Of a stretch of DNA of 64,000 nucleotides, positions 1 through 11,400 are shown piece by piece. How positions within the stretch are numbered: the first letter of the stretch is position 1; each line of letters begins with the position of its first letter. The position numbers and the translations under genes were made by a program. Below the pieces are notes generated by a model. That model ran no database searches, was not told the DNA's origin, and saw only the letters and a program-made list of their open reading frames with translations. The stretch is from Dipetalonema caudispina (lineage: Eukaryota > Nematoda > Chromadorea > Rhabditida > Onchocercidae): assembly GCA_013365325.1 (NCBI GenBank), contig JABVXV010000231.1:38714-102713 (forward strand). Reading direction: 5' to 3'.

Positions 1-25
1 AATAATAAATGTTTTTTATACTATC

Positions 26-38
26 TGTGTGTGTGTGT

Positions 39-75
<37 letters not shown>

Positions 76-80
76 GTGTG
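26..80. repeat. (TG)n microsatellite
   Basis: Nearly pure TG repeat interrupted by one TA and one TTG unit. Confidence 0.95.
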
Positions 81-599
81 CTGCTAGAAAGTATCCATAT
101 CAAATTAAATCAAAATTAAAATTTTTTCAATTTCGATAATGTTGAATTTCTATGGATCATCCCTTATCTCTTTTTAGCTCTTTTCTATATTTATCAAAAA
201 TGAAACGTATGAATTATTCCAATAATAATTGTTGCATCAATAATTGTCACATAGAATTCATGCATTGTCAACTGATAGATATGAAAAAAAAAAAAGTTTT
301 TGAAAATGTGAAAAAATATTTTTTTAATAAAAAGATTCACACTTCACTTATTCAATATTTATTAATTTTTTAAAAGTTTTTTAATTGTAAAATTTCTCTG
401 ATGTTTCATTTTCTTTCTCTTTCCCTCCTCTTGCTATCTCTCCCTCCCTCTCTCTTTCCTCTTTTCTCTTCTTTCTGAACAATTCTTTAGAATAAATAAT
501 TAAACAGCAAACATTGAAGTGCACAGCATGTTATATAGAAATCAAACAGTTATCTCTCATAACAAATAAATCAATTAATTAATTTCGATTTTGGTAGTC

Positions 600-690
600 A
601 ATTCCTCTCTCTCTTCCTCTCTCTCTCTCTCTCTTTCCTTACCTCCTCTCTCTCTCTCTTCTCTCCTCATTCTCTCTCTCTCTCTCTCTT
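600..690. repeat. CT-rich low-complexity tract
   Basis: Imperfect (CT)n with TTCCT interruptions; a similar tract lies at about 405-478. Confidence 0.85.
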
Positions 691-1095
691 TTATTTCGGT
701 CCAAATATACGTATGTATTTGGGATAGTAATTAAAAAATTTTTGAAATAGTTTATTTTTATAAATTTTATAACTTTAACAGAACATGTATGTTATATTTT
801 CTACGTTTTCGATTTTTTCTTTTCTGTTTTTCTTTTTTTTTTTCTTTCTATATCTCGATTTATATGTAATGTTATAGGTTAATACAATCAGACAAAACGT
901 AAAAAGTTTGAAAATTGAAAGTGAAGTGAATAGAAGCTAGAAGCTGATATCCTGATTCTCTGAACTATTTCATCTATTACTCATCATCTTTACTCTTTCA
1001 TTGTTGAAACGTTAACATTTGAATAGGCTGCAATTGTATCATTCGTTGAAATCATTCACTGAAAGGATTTTAAATCAATTTCTACACTTGTTTAA

Positions 1096-3440
1096 ATGGT
1101 TCGTTTTTTTTTTTTTTTTCCTTCTTTAGCAAATATACTAATTTGTAAATTAATATTTTCTGGTGATTTTACTACTTTGAATTCAAAATAGCAGAATAAC
1201 GAAAAAAATTAGATTTAATATTATAGTTGTTATTTATGTTGTTTAATATTTCAGGCACCAATTGAACGGAAAAACATTGATCTTACACCGCTGAAGAAAG
1301 CCAATGTCCCAATCTTCTTTATTGTTGGTAAGTTAGAATGAAATATTATTTTTTAAGTAAAAAAAAAAACTGCTAATACTAAAGGGATTGTAATGAAGAT
1401 CCAATTCATAGCCAATTAAAAAGTAAATCATTTAGAAATATGTTATATCGCTAAATGTAAACAACTTACTGTGACACAATGAGATATCATCAAAAATCAT
1501 AAGTTAAATGTTAACTTCTTATTAGTTTTATTTTGTTGAATTATAAATAAATGCGATCTGTGTATCTGTTGTAATTAACTAATATTATTTTCATCTTACA
1601 TTTTTTGAATGTATTTAGTAATTTAAGGATAGTTATTGATTTCAATAGTTTAAAAGTTTAATTCTTTGTTTTTTTTAGGTGGTCCTGGATCTGGCAAAGG
1701 AACGCAATGTGATAAGATCGTAGCAAAATATGGCTTAACACATCTTAGCTCGGGTGATTTGCTACGTGCTGAGGTGAAATCTGGATCGTCACGTGGATCA
1801 GAGCTCAATAAATTGATGCAAAATGGAGAACTTGTTCCGTTGGTGAATATTTTTTCATTCCGATGGGACTGTTTTAGTTTCCAAATTTATTATTCACTTC
1901 AGTTTTTCTTCTAATTTCATAGGAATTGAGGAGAAATCCTGGATAAATATCAAATTTCATTTTCGAAATTTATACATTAACTGGTAACTGGCCATCTCTT
2001 TATATATACATGCTTACCGTTCTATGAAAATATACTATAGGCATAAAAACCTCTCCTAATTATTATTTATTAGTATAATAGTATTAATTTAGCTTTTTTT
2101 TTTCAGGAGATAGTGCTAGATTTAGTTAAAGAAGCTATGCTTCAAGCGGTGGCAAAGGGTTCAAAAGGCTTTTTGATTGATGGTTATCCACGAGAAGTAA
2201 AGCAAGGGGAGCAATTCGAACATGAAGTTAGTGACTTTCTTTTACAATCATAGAAGTTTTTTTCTGTTCATACTGGTGAATTTTCGAAAAATTAATGCTG
2301 AAATATATCTCTAAAAAAAATACAACTATTACAAAAAATACAATAGATTCTATTCAGAAATTCTGTAAATATAATTTACGGATGGCAGTTTTTAATATTT
2401 TACAGTTTGCCTAAAATGTGCTTCATTATAATTAAAACTAGCTTTTTTATAAATATTCGAATTTCTGAGATCATAGGTTGAAAAGAACAAGGTTTGATTT
2501 GCTTTAGTGAGTTTTTCTATGATGTTTGAAATCTTTAATCTAAAATATCAATTTCAGATTCAACCAGCTAAGTTGGTATTATTTTTCGATGTCAGTGAAG
2601 ATACCCTGGTTAAGCGTTGCTTGCATAGAGCGGAAACAAGGTTTTATTTTTCTTATCTAGTTTTTTTTCGGTAAAGTGAAGGTTTTCGAATCGGTAGAAA
2701 GTAGCGTAATCTGTGCAAGGATCATTTTGCGATTTACTGATTAACTTCCTTCTTTTTTCATTGCTTTAGTGGGCGAGTAGATGATAACATTGATACGATT
2801 AAGAAGCGACTTCAAACCTATATAACTGCAACAGCTCCCGTTGTCGATTATTATGAAAAGCAAGGGAAGTTGATAAAGGTAAGGTTCTCAAAATTCACAA
2901 AATTTTTTTTATTTTAAACTGTTCAGGAGCTGTATTAATCAGTTTGAAAGGAAACTTAATATTTAGGAAAGTACTAATTCGAATTTCGAAACCTTATGGG
3001 ATTTCTTTGAAAAGTTTGTTGTATGGAAATTTCTGTTCCTTATAGAAAATTACTTGAAGATAATGACTTTTTCCTTGTGAATAATTAAATAAAATTGATT
3101 TTTATCAACCTTTCCAAATGTTTTTTTCTTTTTCCCATTTTTCAAAGAACCATTTATTTAAGTGAACTAAGCACGATCACCAAAAGTTAGCGTGTTCGCT
3201 TTTAGCATTGATGATATTATTAACGAATAGTGTGGAGTTAACTTGAGAGAATGCTTCGTAACCTTAACATTTACTAGTATTTCAGACATAAAGATAAACT
3301 CCGTACATGAAGTGAAAAAAAAACGTCAAAAATGTAGAATGTGTATAGCGTCAAGTCTCATTTTGCAGATTCCATCTGAGGGAGCAGTGGATGAAATTTT
3401 CAAGATTGTTCAACAACATCTCGATAAGGCTGTAGCTTAA
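1096..3440 (+). CDS. Adenylate kinase, short (AK1-like) cytosolic form, 7 exons
   Basis: Catalyses ATP + AMP to 2 ADP. Exons: 1096-1098, 1255-1327, 1679-1842, 2107-2226, 2558-2640, 2770-2878, 3369-3440. All phases agree and give 207 aa, close to the ~210 aa of the nematode orthologue. Visible motifs: P-loop GGPGSGKG (residues ~26-33), SSGDLLR in the NMP-binding region, [10 protein letters not shown], the short-lid segment SGRVDDN (so no long zinc-type LID), and [14 protein letters not shown] near the end. The P-loop is split between exons 2 and 3. The least certain part is exon 1, a lone ATG with donor gttcgt. It is placed there because exon 2 opens in phase with APIER and has no Met of its own. 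The gene stands alone on the plus strand, convergent with the membrane-protein gene. Family assignment is firm. Confidence 0.93.
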
Positions 3441-3677
3441 TGAATAAATTAATCGGATACATTTGTTCCCATTTGTGCACATGCAAGTAATGTGGTTTAA
3501 TGGGAGTTGATGTAGAGTATTTATTTAGACTGGCTTCTGTTCTAGCTTTTTTCTTATTCCAGTGGTGATTGATCGGAGTTTTTCTGATTATTAGTTTATT
3601 TTTACTTTTTTTATAGTTTTTGTAAATTTGACTGTTTTCAATTTCAGACGTGATCCTAATGCTTAACGTGGCATTTA

Positions 3678-3683
3678 AATAAA
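3678..3683 (+). promoter_or_regulatory. Candidate polyadenylation signal AATAAA for adenylate kinase
   Basis: AATAAA lies about 240 bases after the stop codon. A second AATAAA at 3443-3448 is almost on the stop codon and is less likely to be used. Confidence 0.4.
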
Positions 3684-4369
3684 TTTTGCAGTACAAGTAG
3701 TATTTGCAGAATATCCATCTTTGTGAAAACCTCGTATAATAATGCTAGCTTTAAAATTTAGTTTTGAACAACATTTTGATGTAGAATTGGCATAGTATCG
3801 GTACAAATATGTCTCTGAAATGTGAACCAAGCCAACAAGATGTTGTTTGTTAGTCTCGAACCATTGGAAGCTTCATCAGTTCTGTAATAACTTTTGTCAT
3901 AAATTTCTTTTGCATAAGTCATATACGGCTAAGAGGTTATGATATTGTCAAAACGCTTAGATTCATACATTATTTGAATACATCTGGTGAACTACTGATA
4001 AAGTTTGCGAATTAGGTTGTAGGAAGACTAATCCTAATGGTATTCTTTGGCAGAACGAATAGACAAATGAAAAACATCGCAGTATATATTCTCAATAATG
4101 TATGAATAAGGATATCATAAAAACACGCAATATTATTCCGAAATTTCTTCATGATTGCAAGTAATATGATTTTATACTATCGTCATAACGCAAAAAGAAT
4201 ATCTTGCATGTTTAAAATCAATTAACATCTTCAAATTTTGAATGGGAAAGGTAGCGCAAATATGAAAGCTTTATTTAAATCATTTGAAAGATCTGAAAAG
4301 AGGCATAATTCATTCATAATTGATCTATAACAAATGACCTGTAAGTATGTGGATAGGGCGGAATCCTGT
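3684..4369. other. Intergenic region between convergent genes
   Basis: Lies between the adenylate kinase 3' UTR (+) and the end of the minus-strand membrane-protein locus. I see no open frame of coding character and no RNA gene. Confidence 0.5.
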
Positions 4370-4800
4370 TTATGATTTCCAAATATCTTTCTTCAATATC
4401 TTCGGGATTTCCCGAATCCACTCAACGCCATACTTGTCAGTTTCCATTGGCGTTGCGTAAGCCGCTTTGTTCTTGAAGTAAATCGCTTTTTGCGATGTCG
4501 CTTGATATTAAAGTTACCATCATCAATAGAACTCAGTCGTCTATGGGACATTCGTCTTCCACTATAAACTTATTTATCACTATTGTTGTAAGAAGTTAGG
4601 CCTAATGATAAAAATTATATATTAACAATGATAAGCAATACAGCGGTAAAGAATAACCAGAAAATGAATACTGTAAAGAGGTCGAGATGTTTGCTACCGA
4701 CAGATATATTTTCTGAGCAAAATTGATCATTAGCTTCTCTTCCAAATTACTGCCATATTGTTCCACCGATAGTTTAACCAGCAACTGGATCAAAAAATCG
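4370..4800 (-). other. Coding-like sequence 3' of the membrane-protein gene, frame broken or unresolved
   Basis: This stretch is richer in GC than its surroundings and has minus-strand frames that look like protein. One open frame covers 4602-4874. Another ends at a TAA at 4370-4372 and reads KYGVEWIREIPKILKKD near its end. A third, overlapping basic frame (RHRKKRFTSRTKRLTQ) sits at about 4450-4560. I could not join these in one frame with convincing splice sites. They may be further exons of the adjoining membrane-protein gene, a separate decayed gene, or a stretch with an assembly error. Confidence 0.4.
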
Positions 4801-4827
4801 TGGTCAAAGAAGCCTCCTGTGACACGT

Positions 4828-7800
4828 CTATACTGGATCACGTCCGGTTGCATCATCAGTAGGAGACGTGTCACGCGGAATGTCTAGACAGTGATAATAT
4901 TCTAGAATTCCAGTACTATTTTAGAATAGTACTTAGGCATAAATGGAAAAATGAAAAAAATGAAACTAGCCACTATCAACTTACCCAACATTTTTAAAAA
5001 CAGCAGTTGAACCCAATGTTGATGTACTTTCAGATTGTATCATTGAAAGATGTAATGGTGTTGGTTCCATTGATAATCTGAAATTTTTCACTTATACACA
5101 AATTATTTTTTTATATAGGAGGGAGCAATAAGTTAATACAAACATATGCAAATTGAAATTTTTCATTTAATTCCAATAAGGCAATTTATTTATATGTATG
5201 TTATAGAATTTTTTTGCATGCTATATATATCATATATTTTGCATATGTTATTTTTTGTATCTAAAATTTAAAGACTGGAATAAACATTAAGAATAATTTA
5301 TATACAATACAATGTGGAATATAATTCAATAATTGATAAATAAAATTTAAAAATCATCTGAATCCAATACTTGTTATCCCATTCTGCAGTAATTTCGTTC
5401 TTAGACATAGCAGCATTGTTGTCTGATTCATGTTCTTTCAATTTCGATGTATTGAGAATTGTTTGAAGTGAATATTTTGAAAGTTTCGCACAACGCGATT
5501 CCTTCTGTCCATTATTTTCAGCAAATAAAACTTTTTGCTCTTCAATAATTTCTAACGCTCTTCTGTAATTGGAAATGAAATGGATAATTTAAAAAACAAT
5601 TCGAGGAAAAATTTCTCAACTTATAATAAAATCTGACAAATTTTTGTCAAGAATTTATGTTAATCTCAAATTGACGGCTGATCGCTTATTCTTTATTGTA
5701 TTATGAATAATTAATTATTAGGAAGTTAGTTAATTTGTTTCAAATTTATAAGTAATCATTTTGTTAACTTGTACTTTATGGTCATTATCAAAATTTAACA
5801 AAAGATACTTCATAGCCGTGCTCTTACCACCGCTTGTTCCGGTAATAAACCATTCCTCACTACCACCAGTTGAGCGACTGTAAATTCATCAATTTTATTT
5901 TTAAATTGAAAGGAAAATTTTCTTCAAATAATTTTTTGAAATTAAACTTAAACTAAAGAATAAACTAAAATCAGAAAGTGAATAATCAGGGCAATGTAAA
6001 AAGTTCAATTTGAAAACTTGATAGAATGCTTCAAATTTATGAATTTTGCTTCCAGAAATATTTTAGATGTTTGTTTACCTGATTGTAGAAGACCAATAAG
6101 CAAGTAGGAGCATTAGTATAAGAAGGACGAGTCCAATAGGAATTAAAGCCATATTCATGAATTCTGTTACTGAGTCAAATTTCGGAAACTGTTCATAACT
6201 GCTTACTTCCCAGCCAAATCTCCGTTCAAATTCTTTGATTGACGTATTCAGAAAGTCTGTTTTTGTAAATTAAAAATGACTTCAGTTTTAAATTTGCTAT
6301 ATTATAATAAAACTTCCAGCATATTGAAAAATGTTCAGTCAGACAGTATTGAAACCTAACGATCAGGGTTAATGCGTTAGCTTCATGTCTGAAGTTGAAG
6401 TTGGCCTTGTTTAGTAAGCAATATCAAAGAGATATGGATACATTCGAGAAGCGGACAGTCTTAGTAAAATGTTTTAATAATTTGACTGACTTAAAGTTTC
6501 ATCAGTTTCATTCATTTTAATAATGGATGTATAGAAATGGAAAACTTTAAAAATATCACAAGTGCAATTTGTTAAAGTTCAATATTGATACTTACTTCTC
6601 TTCATTGTTGGGAAAAATTTTTTTGAAATCAAACATTCTAAAAAAGTAAAATTACTTGAAAGAATTTCCCTTGAAAGGAATGGTTTCTTCAAGCGATCCA
6701 TTGGTATAGCATTGGGTGGTAAAACAATAACAAACCGAAATTGCACAGCACCATAATTTATTTTCGGATATCCATCAAGCAAAACAACATAATCCGGTTT
6801 AAATGATATTCTGTAGTATATCGATATTCTGGTAGATCTTTTTACTCTAATGTCAAATTATGTAGATAATGGGACAAAATCTGGTCAAAGATGGAATTTG
6901 AACAAACTCATCCAAATGAACTGATCAATTACCACTCATTATCAGAGCCGGAACTCTCACTACCCAGTCTATGACGTCGACAACTTCCCCGTGAATGTAG
7001 GATCAGAGCCTTATGTTCTTCTTGCACTCCTACAGCCCGAACCCTTGGGCAACCCACAACACCGTCGAAGTACTCGACGGAAAGTGGGGATGCAGGCATA
7101 AACCCCCAGCACGTCCGGGCACCAGAGATTCCGAGAATGGATTAGGCTTCTCATCATTTCCCGCCTGGATCACTGCGATGGAATACTCAAATAGAACAAA
7201 CGCATATTGCAGCAAGTGGGTTTGTTCGAGAAAGAGAGATCGTTAGAGAAATACATATTGTTCTTTTTTCTATTTGAAAGCATTCACAAGAAATTTTAAT
7301 GCCAACTCGCTCCCATTGCTCTTAAATAATTTTCAATGTAAAATTTCAATTCTAATTTCCCACTTGCTCAATTTCTCACTCAACTTGTTTTTTTCGCTTT
7401 ATAATAATCTAACAGCGATGAATGCAAATACTAAGCTATCTTTTCAATATTTAAATTGAAATAATATTCAAATTTTATATAGGTATATTTTTATTGAGTA
7501 AAAATTTACAATTGCTAAAGAAATAATGAAGTAAGATATGAGTTAAGTGAAAATTTTCCACTTTTTATTTCTATTCTTTCAAAAATTTATTATTTTAAAT
7601 TATTTTTTTTAACAAAAAAAACTTAAGTTTAAAATTTCATTTCATTTTCAAAGAAGAAAAAAGAGTTACGCATTATTTTAAAGCAATAAAGGAAGATTGA
7701 GAAAATGGGAAAAAGTAAAAAGAAGAAAGAAAAGGATAAAATTAATGGTGAAAAGATATAATTAAAAATTGAAATACTACATTGAAACAATTTTTTGCAT

Positions 7801-8452
7801 AAATTTCAATTTTATTTCATGATTAGTTTAATTATATTTTCTGATACATACAATTTTCCTAATATTTTGAATATAAGAATAAAGGGAAAGAAAAAAAAAA
7901 AAACAAAAAAACAAAAAACGAACGATTTTACAAGACGACATGCGGTAGTATTTCTGCAAAATTTGTTTAATGATTGTATTAAAGCATGTTTAAATGGTTC
8001 CACAAGAATTTCTAATGGTCCATCGGTACAATAAAATATTCGAATACCAGATGACCAATCCGAAAGTGCCAATTCTATAAACTTTTACATTTTCATATTT
8101 CAATATAGCATAGGTTAATTCATTAAAACTATTGTCATTTCATTTAAGCTATATTATATAAAATGACCAAATAGTGACCATTTCAACAAAGATAATTTTT
8201 TGTGAAATTTGACAAATAGTTGAAGTAATTCAGAAAAGAAAAAGAAATTATCTGCAAGAGTGAGAAGATAGTAGAACAATTATTAATGGTAATACTTTAC
8301 TTCATCTAATAATTCGATATTTCAACTTTTAGATAAATTCTACCTTGATTTGTTGGATCACCAGAGTCTGGTACACCATTTGTTTGTCCATCACTTATTG
8401 CATATATTAAGGCAATAAAAAGTGTTTGAATTAATTGCCACATCATTGTCAT
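4828..8452 (-). CDS. Single-pass type I membrane protein of unknown function, about 344 aa, 8 exons
   Basis: I do not recognise the family. Proposed exons, 5' to 3' on the minus strand: 8344-8452, 7924-8074, 6656-6810, 6079-6256, 5809-5877, 5371-5562, 4985-5077, 4828-4915; all phases match. The N-terminus MTMMWQLIQTLFIALIYA is a signal peptide. An extracellular region of ~150 residues carries Cys residues and FKPDYVVLLDGYPKINYGA. One transmembrane helix (ALIPIGLVLLILMLLLAYW, residues ~179-197) is followed by a Lys/Glu/Ser-rich cytoplasmic tail. The tail starts with GTSGGKST, which resembles a Walker A loop but has no ATPase domain around it. The start is supported by a trans-splice-like acceptor 12 bases upstream. 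Weak points: the donor of exon 2 (gttcgt), the upper edge of exon 3 (several in-phase acceptors up to 6846), the donor of exon 5, and the last exon. The 3' end may extend into 4370-4800. Confidence 0.6.
6950..7225. repeat. GC-rich island inside an intron, candidate dispersed repeat
   Basis: The bases here approach half GC, while flanking intron sequence is roughly a quarter GC. The block includes a small hairpin with stems CCGTCGA and TCGACGG (about 7060-7080). Both strands have open frames over most of its length, which follows from low stop-codon density in GC-rich DNA. No known protein motif is visible. It lies between exons 2 and 3 of the membrane-protein gene. Confidence 0.45.
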
Positions 8453-8465
8453 CCTTATTTACTCT
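8453..8465 (-). promoter_or_regulatory. Probable spliced-leader acceptor and short 5' UTR
   Basis: On the minus strand CTTTTAG ends at 8464, followed by 11 bases and the ATG of the membrane protein. An acceptor with no upstream coding exon, this close to a start codon, is typical of nematode SL trans-splicing. Confidence 0.5.
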
Positions 8466-11400
8466 AAAAGTTTGAAATTTAAATTAAATGCAGTTTATGC
8501 TAATAAAATTAAGAATACAAGAAGGAATTATTTTATTTAATAAATTAATAAATGAAATTCAATTCATAATATCTTTTTTTGTTTTCTTTTTTTTGAAGTA
8601 CACACTATGATTTGATGCAAAAATAAAGTCTTATCAAATTATCATCATATTTTCTACCGAATTCATTTTGCACTTCATTTAACGATTAATTAATGAATAT
8701 TAAATTTCGAATTGAACTTCACTAATCATACAAAACAAATTTTATAAATTGTAAGTATAACTTTGTCTTTCTAATAAATCATATGAACTTCTGACTTTTT
8801 TTTTTCAAATCATTTTTATGCAAATAAATTTTAACTTAATTGTTAATAATGGTTTATTTCAATATTAAAATTATTTAAAATTTTAGCATTTTTTACAAAT
8901 TTGACAGTTCAACTTCTTTTTTTTTCTTTTGAGGAGATTATTTTTTAAAAGAAATCAAAATAAAACGAATAAGAAAATAAAGTGATGAATGAACGAAGAG
9001 ATACGTAAATGCTTCGCATCCACAAAGATGTATTTATAATATGTAAGCTTTTAAGCGAAAAGACAGCTTAGTTGTTTTATTATCTGAAAATAAAATGACG
9101 AGAAAAAATTTTTCTTTTTCTTTCATTAGAAATAATTTCTGGAATTGCTAGCTAAAATTAATTTCTCCTATTGAAACATTTTATTAAACGGTGAATTAAA
9201 GAAGAAAATTGAAAAGTTTCAAAATTTCAAACCAACAATAAAATCTTTCAGTAATACTAACAATATTATCTATTGGAAAAATTTCGTTATTATATGTGTT
9301 AAAAGAAAATAAAAAGAAATTAGGTAACATTCCCGGAGAAAACAATTTTTGGATGAAATTGCACATGAATAATTTGAACTTTTAAAATTGATCTTCAAAA
9401 AATGAAAACGAAAAAGAAAGGAAAAAAGGATGTTTTGAAGAAAAAAAAAAGAAGTTAAAATACCGGCAAAATTTATGATGAATGAAACGATTGGCGGTAA
9501 TGTCGAAGGACATCTGTTCCATTTGGATTTTGTTGCTGTTTTTTTTTTTTTTTTTCTTTTTTTATTTTTGTTAGAACATTTTTGCTGGTTGGATTATATA
9601 CATCGGCATTATCTGTTACATAACAGAAGAAACTGTTTGTTACTTCCGTTTTGAAATTTAACCATTTCAATTTTTTTTTTTTTTTTTTTACCGATAAAAA
9701 TTGGAACTTATGAAATATCTTGGGTTGGGCAACAATCGTTTTACTCACCAAATATTACAAATTTTTTTTTTTTTTTGTATTGCTGGAAAAAGCAAACTTT
9801 TATACGGGGTATGATTGAACTTTTTTATAGATATAATTTTAGCTTAATTTTATGCGTTGCTAAGCAACATAATAGATTCAGGTATATTATTCGAATTTTA
9901 AAAGTATTGCTTGAAAATTAAGCAAAATAAAATACTAATTACTATTAAAAAATGCAACCAGTAAAATGGATCGATATGGGGAAATTTTTCAAATTTATCC
10001 AATCAGTCATTGCGGTATCATCAACAATATTACAAATTTGAATTTGTAAAATGCATAGAACATCGATATATTAAGCTAATGATAAAAGTAATAAAGATAA
10101 CAAGTCTGAACTTTGAACTTTAACAAAATTATTATTTGCAAGCATTTACGATGGGAAAATTTAACCTTTCAAAAATTATCATATATTTCATAAAATTTTT
10201 AATTATTCCACTATGCAAAACAATTGTATAATTTATATTAAAAAAAAAAAAAAATTTAAAACAATAAAATAAAACATACAGATTAAGGTAAATAGGAAAA
10301 TACTGAAAGGAAAAAGAAATTTAGAAAGACCTTTTTTCTTAAAAAAAAAAAAAAAAGAAAAAAAAAAAGATACAGTGAAGTTAGGAAGATTGAAAATGTT
10401 GATTTGAATGTTCAAAAATTTCTATCCTTTCCATAGATCCATCCTTTCTTCTCTTCATTCCTCTACGTACCTTTAAATTCATCAATTTCTTCCCAAACTA
10501 CAGCTGTCATTTACTGCATTGTTTTTCTTTCTTTTTTTTTTTTTTTTTTTTTCTCTCCTATTTACCTAATATTTTTTACTTAAAATTCTAGAAATATCGC
10601 ATAAGATATGTTTCGTTTATTTTATGAAACTTTTTCTACCATAGATAATAAAATTAACATATGACAAAAATGATACCTCTAAAATTTATAAATTATTTCT
10701 TTTTATCAAAAATATTTCATATTAGGCATAATTTGTATTAATATGATAATGCACAGATTAGTTTGTAAAAATCAACAAAAAAAAAAAAAAAAAAAAATTT
10801 CATAAACTTATAATTTCATAATTAGTGAGCAAATAAAAAATCATATAAATATATGAAATACAATTTTAGGAAATAATAAAGATGAAAAATAGCATTTTCC
10901 TATTAGTTTGATTTAATTTAATCTGTTGTTGATTAAATCATTGAGTGGAAACATTTCAAAAACTGAAAAAAAAAGAGTTCTAAAAAGTAAAAAAGAAAGA
11001 TGAAAGATCCGGAAATTATAAACAATTACTTCGTTATAACCTAATCTTTTATTTTTCAAATTATTGACTGAAAGCTTCAACAAAATTAGTAAAAAGCACA
11101 AAAGACGAAGAAAAGAATGAAAAGAAAAAAAAAAAAATCAAAAAATATATTCGAAATTTATATACGATCACTTCATCATATTTCTTTTCAAGAATAGTTC
11201 AATAGTTAATTTTGTTAGTACAATTGTTTTGGATTTTACATTTTGCGAAGAAGCAGAGAATGGGGAAAAAAAAAATGAAACAGCCACTTAGATCAAAAAA
11301 TGCAACTTCAGGAAATTCTTTCTGACATTTCAAAATTTGGAATTTAATATAATCAAAAAATAAATTACATTTGACAGCTATGTGAAACTCAAAAATATAT

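Larger units (their letters stand above)
1..1095. other. Upstream region of the adenylate kinase gene, no gene seen
   Basis: AT-rich, with a TG dinucleotide tract at the left edge and two pyrimidine-rich CT tracts (about 400-480 and 600-690). The only open frames are short and of low complexity. It probably holds the promoter and 5' UTR of the adenylate kinase, but I see no defined promoter element. Confidence 0.5.

Noticed and set aside
7013..7246. Open frames on both strands (77 and 61 aa) in the GC-rich island
   Set aside because: Explained by few stop codons in GC-rich sequence; no splice sites, no recognisable motif, and both strands open at once.
9473..9751. Minus-strand 92-aa frame with lysine runs
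   Set aside because: Most of it is translation of poly(T) on the plus strand; only short parts look protein-like, noted as islands.
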